The notes: generated by a model not told the origin, from the letters alone. Counted from the first letter of the stretch, positions 1-6,830 are shown. The stretch: 11,785 nt of DNA from Nitrospirota bacterium (GCA_021844645.1 JAKBTA010000039.1:1-11785), one strand, 5' to 3'. Made by a program: numbers and translations.

Positions 1-524
1 GAGAAGCGAGCGACGTCCCGCTTTTTATCGATGATTCCGGAGATCTTTCTGTTTACGAACTAAGGGCCAGAGCCAGAAGACTCAAGGCTCAAAATAAAAA
101 TCTCTCCCTGATTGTGGTGGACTATCTCCAGTTGGTGAAAGGTTCTCAAAGAACGGATAACCGTGAACAGGAAATCTCTGAGATTTCCCGTTCACTCAAG
201 GCCTTGGCGAAAGAGCTGAACTTGCCGGTCATCGCGCTTGCCCAGTTATCACGATCCGTTGAGAATCGCCCCAAAGACAAAAAGCCCATTCTTTCTGATC
301 TCAGGGAGTCGGGTGCCATTGAGCAGGATGCCGATATCGTTCTTTTTATCTATAGGGACGAGGTTTATAACAAGGAAAATCTGGAAAACAAGGGCAAGGC
401 TGAAGTGATCATCGGAAAACAAAGGAATGGCCCGATCGGATCGGTCAATCTCGCATTCCTTGGCCACTGCACAAGGTTCGAAAACCTCGCCTATGGTTAT
501 GACAATATGGATGGGGGAGAGTAG
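1..524 (+). CDS. dnaB: Replicative DNA helicase DnaB, C-terminal part (5' end outside window)
   Basis: This is the ring helicase that unwinds DNA at the replication fork. Only the end of the RecA-like C-terminal domain is present. The reading frame is open from position 3, so the gene begins to the left of the window. Visible family motifs, in order, are the IDDSGDLSV stretch, Walker B (LIVVDYLQL) near 108-131, the [23 protein letters not shown] region, [17 protein letters not shown] near 295-345, and the [14 protein letters not shown] end motif near 417-455. All of these match DnaB very closely. The stop is TAG at 522-524. The gene converges on gspJ, whose stop lies only four bases further on, so no terminator fits between them. 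No sign of an intein is seen in the part present. Confidence 0.95.
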   Translation, partial: EASDVPLFIDDSGDLSVYELRARARRLKAQNKNLSLIVVDYLQLVKGSQRTDNREQEISEISRSLKALAKELNLPVIALAQLSRSVENRPKDKKPILSDLRESGAIEQDADIVLFIYRDEVYNKENLENKGKAEVIIGKQRNGPIGSVNLAFLGHCTRFENLAYGYDNMDGGE

Positions 525-528
525 AAGC

Positions 529-1236
529 TCAGAAACCTCCTACAGAGGAAACGCTTCCTCCTTGAGTCTGCATCATCGTGGATAATGGGACAGGAACCAC
601 ATCTGTAAATGTTCTTTCTCCGTTTTTCCCCGCTCTGACCTTAAGGACCAGCTTGACGTAGACAGGGAGAAGGTGGCTCTGTGTTGAGTTCCACTGGTTA
701 ACCCATTCATGGCTGTCAAAATAAAACAAACGTAAAGACAACACATGGTGGAGCAGGGGTTCAGCCTGAACGGCCTGGGTTCCATAACTTAACAAGTTGG
801 TATCCTGTTCATGGGCCAGTACATATTCTCCTTCTTTCTTTTCCGGAAGAAGGACATACTGAACCCCCATCAGGTGGGAAACCGGAGCATTTTGCATCAG
901 TCTTGTCTGGCCCAGCGATGTGAACATCAGGGTATCCGTTTCTTCATCTCCCGCACTTTGAGGATTCCCAATGAAATAGGTGAGCGGATCGTTCGGATTG
1001 ATGTAGGTTGAAAGAATTTCTCCATGAATGCGAAACAGGGCGCTCTGAACATTTTCAAAGATCCTGTTTCCGTTATTTGCGATTGACAGGACCTTTTGAG
1101 TGCTTTCCACCGCTCCAAACAGCAAGCCGAGGATCATGGCAAAAATCATGAATGCCACAAGAACTTCAATCAGGGTGAATCCGCCATCCTTCTCTTGAGG
1201 GATTTTGAATTTTTGAGGAAACTCCCGGTGAACCAT
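529..1236 (-). CDS. gspJ: Type II secretion minor pseudopilin GspJ-like
   Basis: This is a minor pseudopilin of a type II secretion system, expected to sit at the tip of the periplasmic pseudopilus with GspH, GspI and GspK. I use the ATG at 1236, which is preceded by a good AGGAG ribosome site at about 1248-1252. An ATG at 1263 in the same frame would add nine residues and has a poorer site. The product is about 235 residues. A class III signal peptide is visible (KDGG^FTLIEVLVAFMIF): Gly before the cut, Phe after it and Glu at +5, then a hydrophobic helix. The rest resembles GspJ in length and in its Pro-rich C-terminal third. It is the last gene of gspHIJ and follows gspI closely. No gspK follows, because convergent dnaB lies next. 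The GspJ assignment rests on length and gene order. Confidence 0.75.
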   Translation of the reverse strand: MVHREFPQKFKIPQEKDGGFTLIEVLVAFMIFAMILGLLFGAVESTQKVLSIANNGNRIFENVQSALFRIHGEILSTYINPNDPLTYFIGNPQSAGDEETDTLMFTSLGQTRLMQNAPVSHLMGVQYVLLPEKKEGEYVLAHEQDTNLLSYGTQAVQAEPLLHHVLSLRLFYFDSHEWVNQWNSTQSHLLPVYVKLVLKVRAGKNGERTFTDVVPVPLSTMMQTQGGSVSSVGGF

Positions 1237-1275
1237 TATTGATAGATCTCCTGTCCAGAGCATGACCTTTATCGA

Positions 1276-1656
1276 TTACTGAATACCGGAAATGTAGGAA
1301 ACAAGAGTGACGACAATTTTTCCCTTGCCTGTTTTCTTTGAAATCTTGACAGTGACCTGCCGAATGATCGGCAATGGAGAAGCCGTCACAATTTCTTCCC
1401 ACCGATAGTCTTTATGTTCTTTTCCAAAACCTCCGGATACATCTCCAACAGGGGCAAAGCCCTGTCCCACGATTTCCGACATTTTCCTGTTGGCCAATAT
1501 GGTCATTTCAACTTCATCGCGAGCTCTCTCATCGAGTTGTAACGCATTCGTCCTGATCGCCAGAAGGGCAATGACTGCTACACTAAAAATGAACAGGGCG
1601 ACCATGACTTCTATGAGAGTGAAGGCATTGTCCGACAATCGCCTGGAATGGTTCAT
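1276..1656 (-). CDS. gspI: Type II secretion minor pseudopilin GspI-like
   Basis: This 126-residue protein is a predicted minor pseudopilin of a type II secretion system, inner-membrane anchored until assembled. The N-terminus has a short leader (MNHSRRLSDNA) and then FTLIEVMVALFIFSVAVIALL, the prepilin-peptidase site followed by the pilin helix with Glu at +5. The residue before the cut is Ala instead of the usual Gly, which prepilin peptidases can tolerate but which is worth noting. The small size and the central LANRKMSEIVGQ segment fit GspI. Its ATG at 1656 overlaps the gspH stop as ATGA, indicating translational coupling. gspJ follows after a short gap. Confidence 0.78.
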   Translation of the reverse strand: MNHSRRLSDNAFTLIEVMVALFIFSVAVIALLAIRTNALQLDERARDEVEMTILANRKMSEIVGQGFAPVGDVSGGFGKEHKDYRWEEIVTASPLPIIRQVTVKISKKTGKGKIVVTLVSYISGIQ

Positions 1657-2321
1657 CCTGCCCCCATGAAGGCTCCGTTTCCGACTCCGCCAGGAAGCAA
1701 TGGGGGAAGGGAAGGGGCTTCGACATCGCCCTTGAAGATATGTGTTCGACCATTGACAGGATTGACCGTTATGGTCATGGAGTGGGAGTGTCGGTCAGAG
1801 AGATGGATCGTTGTCGGTTCTACCGCTCCTGTTGGGAAAAATTGGGTAAAGGTTCTTCCCGATTCGACCCGTCCCTGATGAAGTGTGTGAATGCGGGTGA
1901 AGCGAACTTTTGGAGCTATGCTCCATACAGAGATGCCGCGGATCGATACGGGTTTCAAGGATCCATCCGGTGCCATCCTGAAGGCGGATACGGTGCCTTT
2001 GTCAAGATCATATTTCAACCTGAGAACCTGTTGTCTGGAAATGGCTTCCCAATAAAGAGCCCGGTATTCTCCGGCGATTTTCAGGGAGACCTCTCTGAGT
2101 CCCGGTGTCTTTTGAAGTTTCAGATGGGGAGAAACAATCGCAAAGACAAGGCTGATCACAAAAAGGACAATAACGATTTCAATCAATGTCCATCCTCTAT
2201 CGCATTTTTCGGAGAAGAGTGTCTTCAGCGCAGATTGTCCGAAAAAGAACTCTTCCTTTTTCAAAAAAGACTGTCCTTTGTATGAATGCGATTTTTGATG
2301 AGAAGGTGAATGGTGCGACAT
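1653..2321 (-). CDS. gspH: Type II secretion minor pseudopilin GspH-like
   Basis: This is a predicted GspH/FimT-type minor pseudopilin. The processing site is CDRG^WTLIEIVIVLFVISLV: Gly at -1, Trp at +1, Glu at +5, then a hydrophobic helix ending in SPHL. The C-terminal half has GspH-like features, including the FFPTGAVEPTTIHLSDR stretch and a closing VNPVNGRTHIF motif. The frame is open up to 2453, but a promoter-like sequence at 2373-2401 argues against using the upstream part. I place the start at the ATG at 2321, with AGGA eight bases upstream. A TTG at 2264 with AAAGGA nine bases upstream is a real alternative and would give a more normal 23-residue leader. It is the first gene of gspHIJ. 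The rest of a type II secretion locus is not here. Confidence 0.75.
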   Translation of the reverse strand: MSHHSPSHQKSHSYKGQSFLKKEEFFFGQSALKTLFSEKCDRGWTLIEIVIVLFVISLVFAIVSPHLKLQKTPGLREVSLKIAGEYRALYWEAISRQQVLRLKYDLDKGTVSAFRMAPDGSLKPVSIRGISVWSIAPKVRFTRIHTLHQGRVESGRTFTQFFPTGAVEPTTIHLSDRHSHSMTITVNPVNGRTHIFKGDVEAPSLPPLLPGGVGNGAFMGAG

Positions 2322-2372
2322 GGCCATAATCCTAGCAGATACTCCCAATAATAATAGAATCAGGACTTCAGT

Positions 2373-2401
2373 ATCATAGCGTACAGTCAAGCCCTTCCCA
2401 A
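2373..2401 (-). promoter_or_regulatory. Predicted sigma70-type promoter of gspHIJ
   Basis: Read on the minus strand, TTGGGA (2401-2396) and TATGAT (2378-2373) are separated by exactly 17 bases. The -10 box matches consensus at five of six positions and the -35 box at four of six. Transcription would start near 2366, upstream of both candidate gspH starts. This is a pattern match only. Confidence 0.45.
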
Positions 2402-2475
2402 TGAAATAGTCTTCTCTGTGATGGCTTCTGTCTTTGGTAATTGCACATCCCAAATGATTGTTTTAGAATTGGTCT

Positions 2476-2883
2476 ATGGATAATAAAGACGAAATTCGTA
2501 AAGGTAGAACCTGTACTTTCTCAATTATCGTTGAGTTGGTCTTCTTTGCGGTTAGAAAAAGCGAAGTTTTTGACAAACACGCTTTGGCTGTTCTCGAGAC
2601 TGTTTTCAAAAATGTTTGTGAGGATTTTCAAGCCAACATGATCCAGATGAGGGGAGAGTCGGATCATGTGCATCTTCTTGTCTCGATTCCCCCAAAAGTT
2701 TCTGTATCAATGCTCGTCAACAGCTTGAAGTGCGTATCAAGTCGTCTTCTGAAAAAAGAGCGAAAAGATCTGGCTTCAAAATACTGGAATGGGGTGCTTT
2801 GGTCGCCAAGTTATATTGCTCGTTCCCATATGGGAAGTTTCGGGAAAACATTTGAAAACTGCTCGGAAGAAGAATTGTTGTGA
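2476..2883 (+). CDS. tnpA: IS200/IS605-family transposase TnpA, probably inactive
   Basis: This is a 135-residue member of the Y1 HUH transposases that move IS200/IS605 elements as single-stranded DNA. The family opening MDNKDEIRKGR, the HUH metal site DHVHLLV (His64 and His66), the segment SVSMLVNSLKCVSSRLLKKE and the WNGVLWSPSYIA block are all clear. Two regions are odd. The early strand usually reading like HLVFVTKYRR is ELVFFAVRKS here. The C-terminal helix normally carrying the catalytic Tyr (pattern K-x-Y-I-E) reads GKTFENCSEEELL, with no Tyr after Tyr113. The protein therefore probably cannot cut DNA. No tnpB follows and I could not define the element's hairpin ends. It lies between gspH and an outer-membrane protein gene, pointing away from gspH. 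Confidence 0.8.
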   Translation: MDNKDEIRKGRTCTFSIIVELVFFAVRKSEVFDKHALAVLETVFKNVCEDFQANMIQMRGESDHVHLLVSIPPKVSVSMLVNSLKCVSSRLLKKERKDLASKYWNGVLWSPSYIARSHMGSFGKTFENCSEEELL

Positions 2884-2900
2884 GATCTTTAAGAAAATGA

Positions 2901-2964
2901 GTAATTTTTTCAAGAAATGTTACATTGACTCTTTTTTGAAATAACACGGGTAATTGTTTCAAGA
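2901..2964. repeat. Pair of near-identical 15-bp direct repeats
   Basis: GTAATTTTTTCAAGA (2901-2915) and GTAATTGTTTCAAGA (2950-2964) differ at one base, with starts 49 bases apart. Between them, at about 2932-2945, a related sequence occurs in inverted form (TTTTTTGAAATAAC). The copies flank a TTGACT hexamer at 2925-2930, and the second copy overlaps a possible -10 GGTAAT (18-base spacer). Operator sites for the next gene are one reading. A leftover of IS insertion is another. Confidence 0.5.
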
Positions 2965-2983
2965 TCGTAATATGGAGAAGATT

Positions 2984-3997
2984 GTGAACCTTTCTAAAAC
3001 CTTTGGAAAGTCTATAAGCGGAAGATATTTTTCTTCGTCCGAATTTTTTCTTGCCATATTCATTTTCCTGGGATCCATGATTGTCGCTCCTTCAATTGCT
3101 CAGTCTGCACCCCAGTCCTCACCGGATCCCACAACGGCTCAAACTCCTTCAGCGGTCCTATACCAGGATCCCTTTACACCGGAAGAAGATGAAAAAGACG
3201 GAGCCATTAATGAAAACGGGTACAGGGTACTGTTTTTTCCACAAGGTGATCCCTTCACCCCACTTCTGGCTGATCCGAGACAACCGACGAGTAATATCAG
3301 CTACTTCCTGGGCTCAAACAATCATTACGGACAGTTCGACGGGACGTTTGGTGCTGATATCGGGATTGTCCGATGGGAAAGCGAGGTTTCCGGAATCAAT
3401 AAATCCATTCAGGTGGGTGTTATGGGCGCAGCGTTTTCACGATTTGCCTTTGTTCAGACAGCAACCTTTCTGGAAAGCACCGATTTTATCATCGGTCTGC
3501 CCATCACGATCCGGTACAACAAGTTTTCCACCAGGATCTTTTTCTATCACGACAGCTCCCACACGGGGTATAGCTATACAAGTTTAATGAATCTGAATAA
3601 GAATACAGACTATGGACAAGAATTACTCCAGATTATTCCGTCATACGATGTGACCCGGTATTTTCGTATCTACGGAGGAGGTGCTTACCGTGTTGTTGGT
3701 CTGGGCTTCTATCCGTCGGCACAAGACTCCCTGATTGGCCAGGCGGGGTTCGAGCTCTATGCGCCAGAATGGAAGGCAGCCTATTCAAGAGCTTATATGG
3801 CGTTAAATATTCTTTCCCAGGGGATCAATGGCTATACCCCGTCAGAAGATCTTCAGATCGGTATCCTGACACACAGGCCTGCCTCATGGGTTCAGTTCAG
3901 GACAGCGATTGATTTTTATAACGGTTATTCACCAATGTATGATTTTCCTTTCTTGAAAGAAAATTATGTTGCCCTCGGAGCATATTTTGATTTTTAG
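2984..3997 (+). CDS. DUF1207-like outer-membrane protein
   Basis: This is a predicted outer-membrane protein of about 337 residues. An N-terminal signal peptide is visible: a polar stretch, then FFLAIFIFLGSMIVAPSIAQSA. The mature part has a conserved block FFPQGDPFTPLLADPRQPT followed by many alternating hydrophobic/aromatic strands (for example IPSYDVTRYFRIYGGGAYR) and ends in YFDF, typical of a beta-barrel with a C-terminal Phe. The FPQGD..PLLADPR block is what I recall for the DUF1207 family, whose function is unknown. I choose GTG at 2984 because GGAG lies six bases upstream. ATG at 2972 and TTG at 2954 in the same frame lack a good ribosome site, and 2954 would precede the likely transcript start. 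The gene stands alone between tnpA and csp. Its own terminator is not evident before the csp promoter, so the hairpin at 4137-4171 may serve it too. Confidence 0.7.
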   Translation: MNLSKTFGKSISGRYFSSSEFFLAIFIFLGSMIVAPSIAQSAPQSSPDPTTAQTPSAVLYQDPFTPEEDEKDGAINENGYRVLFFPQGDPFTPLLADPRQPTSNISYFLGSNNHYGQFDGTFGADIGIVRWESEVSGINKSIQVGVMGAAFSRFAFVQTATFLESTDFIIGLPITIRYNKFSTRIFFYHDSSHTGYSYTSLMNLNKNTDYGQELLQIIPSYDVTRYFRIYGGGAYRVVGLGFYPSAQDSLIGQAGFELYAPEWKAAYSRAYMALNILSQGINGYTPSEDLQIGILTHRPASWVQFRTAIDFYNGYSPMYDFPFLKENYVALGAYFDF

Positions 3998-4044
3998 CCT
4001 CAACCTGATGGATGGTCCTGAATAATCTTTTTTGATGGAGACAG

Positions 4045-4073
4045 TTGACAGATTGATTTGTTCCTGATAAATT
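4045..4073 (+). promoter_or_regulatory. Predicted sigma70-type promoter upstream of csp
   Basis: A perfect TTGACA (4045-4050) is followed after 17 bases by TAAATT (4068-4073), four of six matches to the -10 consensus. Transcription would start near 4080, giving a csp leader of roughly 145 bases that includes the terminator-like hairpin at 4137-4171. Confidence 0.55.
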
Positions 4074-4136
4074 AGGAATGTGGGTTTCAAGAAGGTGTGG
4101 TTAATTTCAGGATTGTCTTCAGGACGGAATGAAAAG

Positions 4137-4171
4137 CCGCAGCTTGAATTTGGAGCTCGCGGTTTTTTTTT
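4137..4171 (+). terminator. Intrinsic terminator within the predicted csp leader
   Basis: CCGCAGCT (4137-4144) pairs with AGCT-C-GCGG (4154-4162) around a nine-base loop with one bulged C, followed directly by nine T (4163-4171). It may end the DUF1207-like transcript. Because it lies downstream of the promoter at 4045-4073, it could also attenuate csp or end a small RNA of about 90 bases. CTGCGG at 4173-4178 is an exact complement of the 5' arm CCGCAG, so a second pairing is possible after read-through. Confidence 0.65.
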
Positions 4172-4226
4172 ACTGCGGGACGCCCACATCTACTGACCGT
4201 TGGTTTATATCAAGGAGGAACACGTA

Positions 4227-4433
4227 ATGGCAAGAGGACATGTTAAGTGGTTTAATGCAAACAAAGGCTATGGCTTTATTTCCCAAGAGAACGGTGAGGA
4301 CATTTTTGTTCACTACACCGCCATCGGCGGATCCGGATTTAAAACCCTTGAAGAAGGTCAGCTTGTGGAATTCGAGATCCAGAGTGGGTCCAAGGGACCT
4401 CAAGCCGCCAATGTGACAAAGGTTAACGCCTAA
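4227..4433 (+). CDS. csp: Cold-shock protein, CspA family
   Basis: This is a 68-residue single cold-shock domain, a small cytoplasmic protein that binds single-stranded RNA/DNA, melts RNA structure and can act as an antiterminator. Both RNA-binding motifs are intact: RNP1 KGYGFIS (residues about 15-21) and RNP2 DIFVHYTAI (about 28-36), preceded by [11 protein letters not shown]. The start is the ATG at 4227, with AGGAGG at 4213-4218 eight bases upstream. An in-frame ATG-like extension back to 4200 is not needed and would span the ribosome site. Length and sequence are normal for the family. The leader, with its promoter and terminator-like hairpin, suggests regulation after initiation. A strong terminator follows at 4606-4635. 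Confidence 0.95.
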   Translation: MARGHVKWFNANKGYGFISQENGEDIFVHYTAIGGSGFKTLEEGQLVEFEIQSGSKGPQAANVTKVNA

Positions 4434-4605
4434 TTCACATTTGCTAAAACCGCCGATAAAGAACGTGTGGTTTTTGGCTTGTTGCTCCAAGCATCTTGAG
4501 TGAATCGTTCAAGCTCTTTCTTCAAGTGCTTTGATTGGTTAAGGATGGATCTCTAGGAACAAAGGTCATCATAAATCACTGATTCCATTGGCAGTTATTA
4601 GAATT

Positions 4606-4635
4606 AAGGAGGAGGGGAAACCCTCCTCTTTTTTT
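4606..4635 (+). terminator. Intrinsic terminator downstream of csp
   Basis: GAGGAGGG (4609-4616) and CCCTCCTC (4621-4628) form a perfect eight-pair stem with a GAAA tetraloop, followed by seven T (4629-4635). The stem can extend slightly into the flanking AAG/TTT. It lies 173 bases after the csp stop. The stretch 4434-4605 holds no credible gene. A weaker AAAACCGC/GTGGTTTT hairpin directly after csp may end some transcripts earlier. Confidence 0.85.
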
Positions 4636-4648
4636 ATCTCAACTCCTC

Positions 4649-4679
4649 CACCCGATGAGATTCCTTTCGGGTGAACCCG
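4649..4679. other. Two mutually exclusive hairpins between csp terminator and activator gene
   Basis: CACCCGA (4649-4655) pairs perfectly with TCGGGTG (4667-4673) across an 11-base loop. The second arm also forms the self-complementary CGGGTGAACCCG (4668-4679). Only one can form at a time. On the minus strand this is just past the activator stop, but no T-tract follows, so it is not a standard terminator. Confidence 0.35.
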
Positions 4680-4702
4680 GCCGCTTCAATGTGATTTTGT
4701 CT

Positions 4703-6085
4703 CTAATCTCCCTCAAACGGGCGAATCCCAAGTTTTTTCATCTTCCGCCACAATGTGGTTCTGCTCATCCCCAACAATTCTGACGTTCTCCCGATTTCCC
4801 CTTCTGCAGAACGGAGGGACTGGATGATCAGCTCCCTTTCGCTAGCCATTTCTTCAGGGTCCTCAAATCCTCCTCCTGACAAATCGACCATAATCGATTT
4901 CAGCTCTTCCTTGACCCAACTGACTGGAACTTTTTCTCCAGAAGCGAAAGAACCAAGCAAGTAGTCCAGAAAAGAGAAAAGTTCCCGAATGTTCCCCGGC
5001 CAGGAGTAGGACTGGAGTGCTTTCATTGCATCAGGTAGAACAAGCGGAGGAGGGGTCTTGTTTTCCTGCTCCCATTGTTGAAATTTCCAGTTGAGCAGGT
5101 CGGGAATCTCTTCAAGCTGTTCACGAAGGGGAGGGATGCGAATCGTTTTCCCCCTTATCCGGTAGAAAAAGTCGGGGCGTAACCTTCCATTTGCCAGAAG
5201 GGCAGATAGAGGCTCGTTTGTGGCGACCAGGATCCTTGTATCAATAGAGATCTCTGCGGAGGAGCCGAGTGGGACCAAAGTTTTTCGGTCCAGAAATCTC
5301 AGAAGCTTCATCTGGATTGAGAGAGACATGTTCTGAAGTTCATCAATAAAAAGGGTCCCTTTGTCCGATGATTCCAGACGGCCTTTCTGATCTCCGATTG
5401 CTCCGGTGAAGGTTCCTTTTCTATGGCCAAACAAAAGCGAGTCAGCAATTTCGTTTGAAAAATGTGTTGCGTCGAGAACGACAAAGGGTCCTTTTTTTCT
5501 GGGACCATTTTCATGAATCATCCTGGCGAGAAACTCTTTTCCGGTTCCGGTTTCCCCCTCAATAATAATTGGCAGGGATGTTTGTCCCGGTCCGGAGATG
5601 ATCTTCATCAAGGAAGCGTTAAATTGTTCTCCCGGAAGAGGGGAAGAGGTTCTGGGAAGAATCTTCCGATTTTCCACATTGCTCAAATCGTTGCTTGATT
5701 CCGGGCGGGGAGGGGAAAAGGTTTTCAGGACTCCCTGAAGCTCGCTTCCCAGGGAAAGAATGCTGGTTTGAACTGTTATCAGTTTTTCATCATGATTGCT
5801 TAAGCATGCTGGTGTGGATTCAAGTGTCAGCGGACCCTCAGCGACAGTCCTTTTGAAAGTGCAGGCTGAGCGGCAAAGCTCCGAGCCAAGAATGGTTTTG
5901 CAGGGAAGTCCCTCAAGTCGGTCGTCAGATGCGATACAAAGCTGTTTTTTGGCGCCGGCATTGATCGCATGAATTCTGAAGTCGGAGCCAACGATAACCT
6001 GTGGTTCCTTGGAGGCTTCAAGTATGGCCCTCAGAAGTTCATTTGAGTTGATATCCACTTGATCCAATCGGACCCCCTTCATCAT
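4703..6085 (-). CDS. Sigma54-dependent transcriptional activator (PAS, AAA+, Fis-type HTH)
   Basis: This 460-residue enhancer-binding protein uses ATP to open promoters bound by sigma54 RNA polymerase. Residues about 15-120 look like a PAS sensor domain with a Cys cluster (Cys62, Cys71, Cys75, plus Cys50), found in some redox- or ligand-sensing PAS activators. The AAA+ domain spans about 150-380: Walker A GETGTGKE at 177-184, the sigma54-contact loop GTFTGA at 224-229, Walker B GTLFIDE at 243-249, and LRPDFFYR as the second arginine-finger region. The C-terminus (about 428-455) is a Fis-type helix-turn-helix (SELLGMSRTTLWRKMKKLGI). The contact loop differs from the usual GAFTGA at the second residue, while the key Phe and Thr remain. 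There is no response-regulator receiver domain, so control probably comes through the PAS domain. Its target is unknown, and I found no convincing -24/-12 promoter in the window. The start at 6085 has a weak ribosome site. The Met one codon on, or a TTG slightly downstream, are possible. Confidence 0.9.
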   Translation of the reverse strand: MMKGVRLDQVDINSNELLRAILEASKEPQVIVGSDFRIHAINAGAKKQLCIASDDRLEGLPCKTILGSELCRSACTFKRTVAEGPLTLESTPACLSNHDEKLITVQTSILSLGSELQGVLKTFSPPRPESSNDLSNVENRKILPRTSSPLPGEQFNASLMKIISGPGQTSLPIIIEGETGTGKEFLARMIHENGPRKKGPFVVLDATHFSNEIADSLLFGHRKGTFTGAIGDQKGRLESSDKGTLFIDELQNMSLSIQMKLLRFLDRKTLVPLGSSAEISIDTRILVATNEPLSALLANGRLRPDFFYRIRGKTIRIPPLREQLEEIPDLLNWKFQQWEQENKTPPPLVLPDAMKALQSYSWPGNIRELFSFLDYLLGSFASGEKVPVSWVKEELKSIMVDLSGGGFEDPEEMASERELIIQSLRSAEGEIGRTSELLGMSRTTLWRKMKKLGIRPFEGD

Positions 6086-6210
6086 CTGTTGCTAAATATG
6101 TTCTGCAGAAACGGCAGGAAGGCGTTTACCGGATTGTTTGCACTGGCGCCCACCCGAAAAACGATCTCTAGCGCAATGGTTTGAATCGGGTCGGGCGCGA
6201 GGTCTATCGA

Positions 6211-6774
6211 TTACAAATGCATCCCTATGGTCAGGGGGAACTCGATCAGAGATCCTCCAAGGAAATGGGACTGGGGGAAAACATTCACTCGGGCTTCTGC
6301 AAAAAAACGACTGAATGAATAGCCGATCCCTCCTCCATAGAGCGGCAAAAGCTCACCTCCCTGGGGAAAGAAGACAGGAGCAATCCCGATGGTTCCGATG
6401 ACGTAGAAATCACCCGGGTCGGATTTGATCAGACGAAGTCCCGGACCAAAGGTGAGCGGGACCAGAAAAATGCCTGGAGAGGGGTAGTTTTCAAGCGTTG
6501 CGGAAAAACGAACAAAAAATGTGTCATTCAGAAAACCGTCTTCATTTCCGCCGATACCCCATCCAAGATCGGGCGAAACACCTGATTGGGAGGGAGTCAA
6601 TGCCCCTGGCAGGAACTCTCCGTACACTCCTGGGATAAAAACACTGTCAGCTGAGGCAACAGTGGGTGAAAAAAATGGAATCAATGCCATAAAAAAGAAT
6701 AAAATATAAGCATTTGATTGCCTTTTTAATTTTTTGACATGTTGAAAGAGACTGCTCAGAATGATACCCTCCAA
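6211..6774 (-). CDS. Secreted or outer-membrane hypothetical protein, small beta-barrel type
   Basis: The protein has up to 187 residues and no function I recognise. It starts with basic residues (HVKKLKRQ) and a hydrophobic core (AYILFFFMALIPFF), and a signal-peptidase site after ASA (residue 42). The mature part is rich in Gly and alternating hydrophobic residues (PLYGGGIGYSFSRFFAEARVNVF), which suggests a small outer-membrane beta-barrel. The start is unclear. The first usable codon is TTG at 6774, but it overlaps the only good ribosome site, GGAGGG (6772-6767). Initiation may therefore be at ATT (6762) or CTG (6759), five and eight bases after the core. Met29 would cut into the signal peptide. 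It is divergent from the next gene, with predicted promoters overlapping. Confidence 0.6.
   Translation of the reverse strand: MEGIILSSLFQHVKKLKRQSNAYILFFFMALIPFFSPTVASADSVFIPGVYGEFLPGALTPSQSGVSPDLGWGIGGNEDGFLNDTFFVRFSATLENYPSPGIFLVPLTFGPGLRLIKSDPGDFYVIGTIGIAPVFFPQGGELLPLYGGGIGYSFSRFFAEARVNVFPQSHFLGGSLIEFPLTIGMHL
6734..6762 (+). promoter_or_regulatory. Predicted promoter of the gene at 6831
   Basis: TTGACA (6734-6739) and CAGAAT (6757-6762) are 17 bases apart. The -35 is perfect and the -10 matches at four of six positions. The site lies within the 5' coding end of the divergent minus-strand gene. The predicted start is near 6769. Confidence 0.4.
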
Positions 6775-6830
6775 AAGATTTGAAAATGGACGACAAGCAC
6801 GTTGGCGGAAAATAAAAAGGGGCTTGCACT

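Noticed and set aside
1740..2285. 181-codon plus-strand frame opposite gspH
   Set aside because: gspH has a pilin helix and cleavage site on the other strand; this frame has Cys/Arg-rich shadow composition.
2322..2453. Upstream extension of gspH with a hydrophobic LILLLLG segment
   Set aside because: It would give an 85-residue leader before the prepilin cleavage site, and it contains the predicted promoter. Two better starts exist downstream.
4170..4490. 106-codon minus-strand frame opposite csp
   Set aside because: It lies antisense to an unmistakable cold-shock gene, with no ribosome site and no recognisable domain.
4474..4490. Possible sigma54 -24/-12 promoter (TTGGCTTGTTGC)
   Set aside because: The GG and GC elements are six bases apart instead of ten. 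No other candidate with correct spacing was seen.
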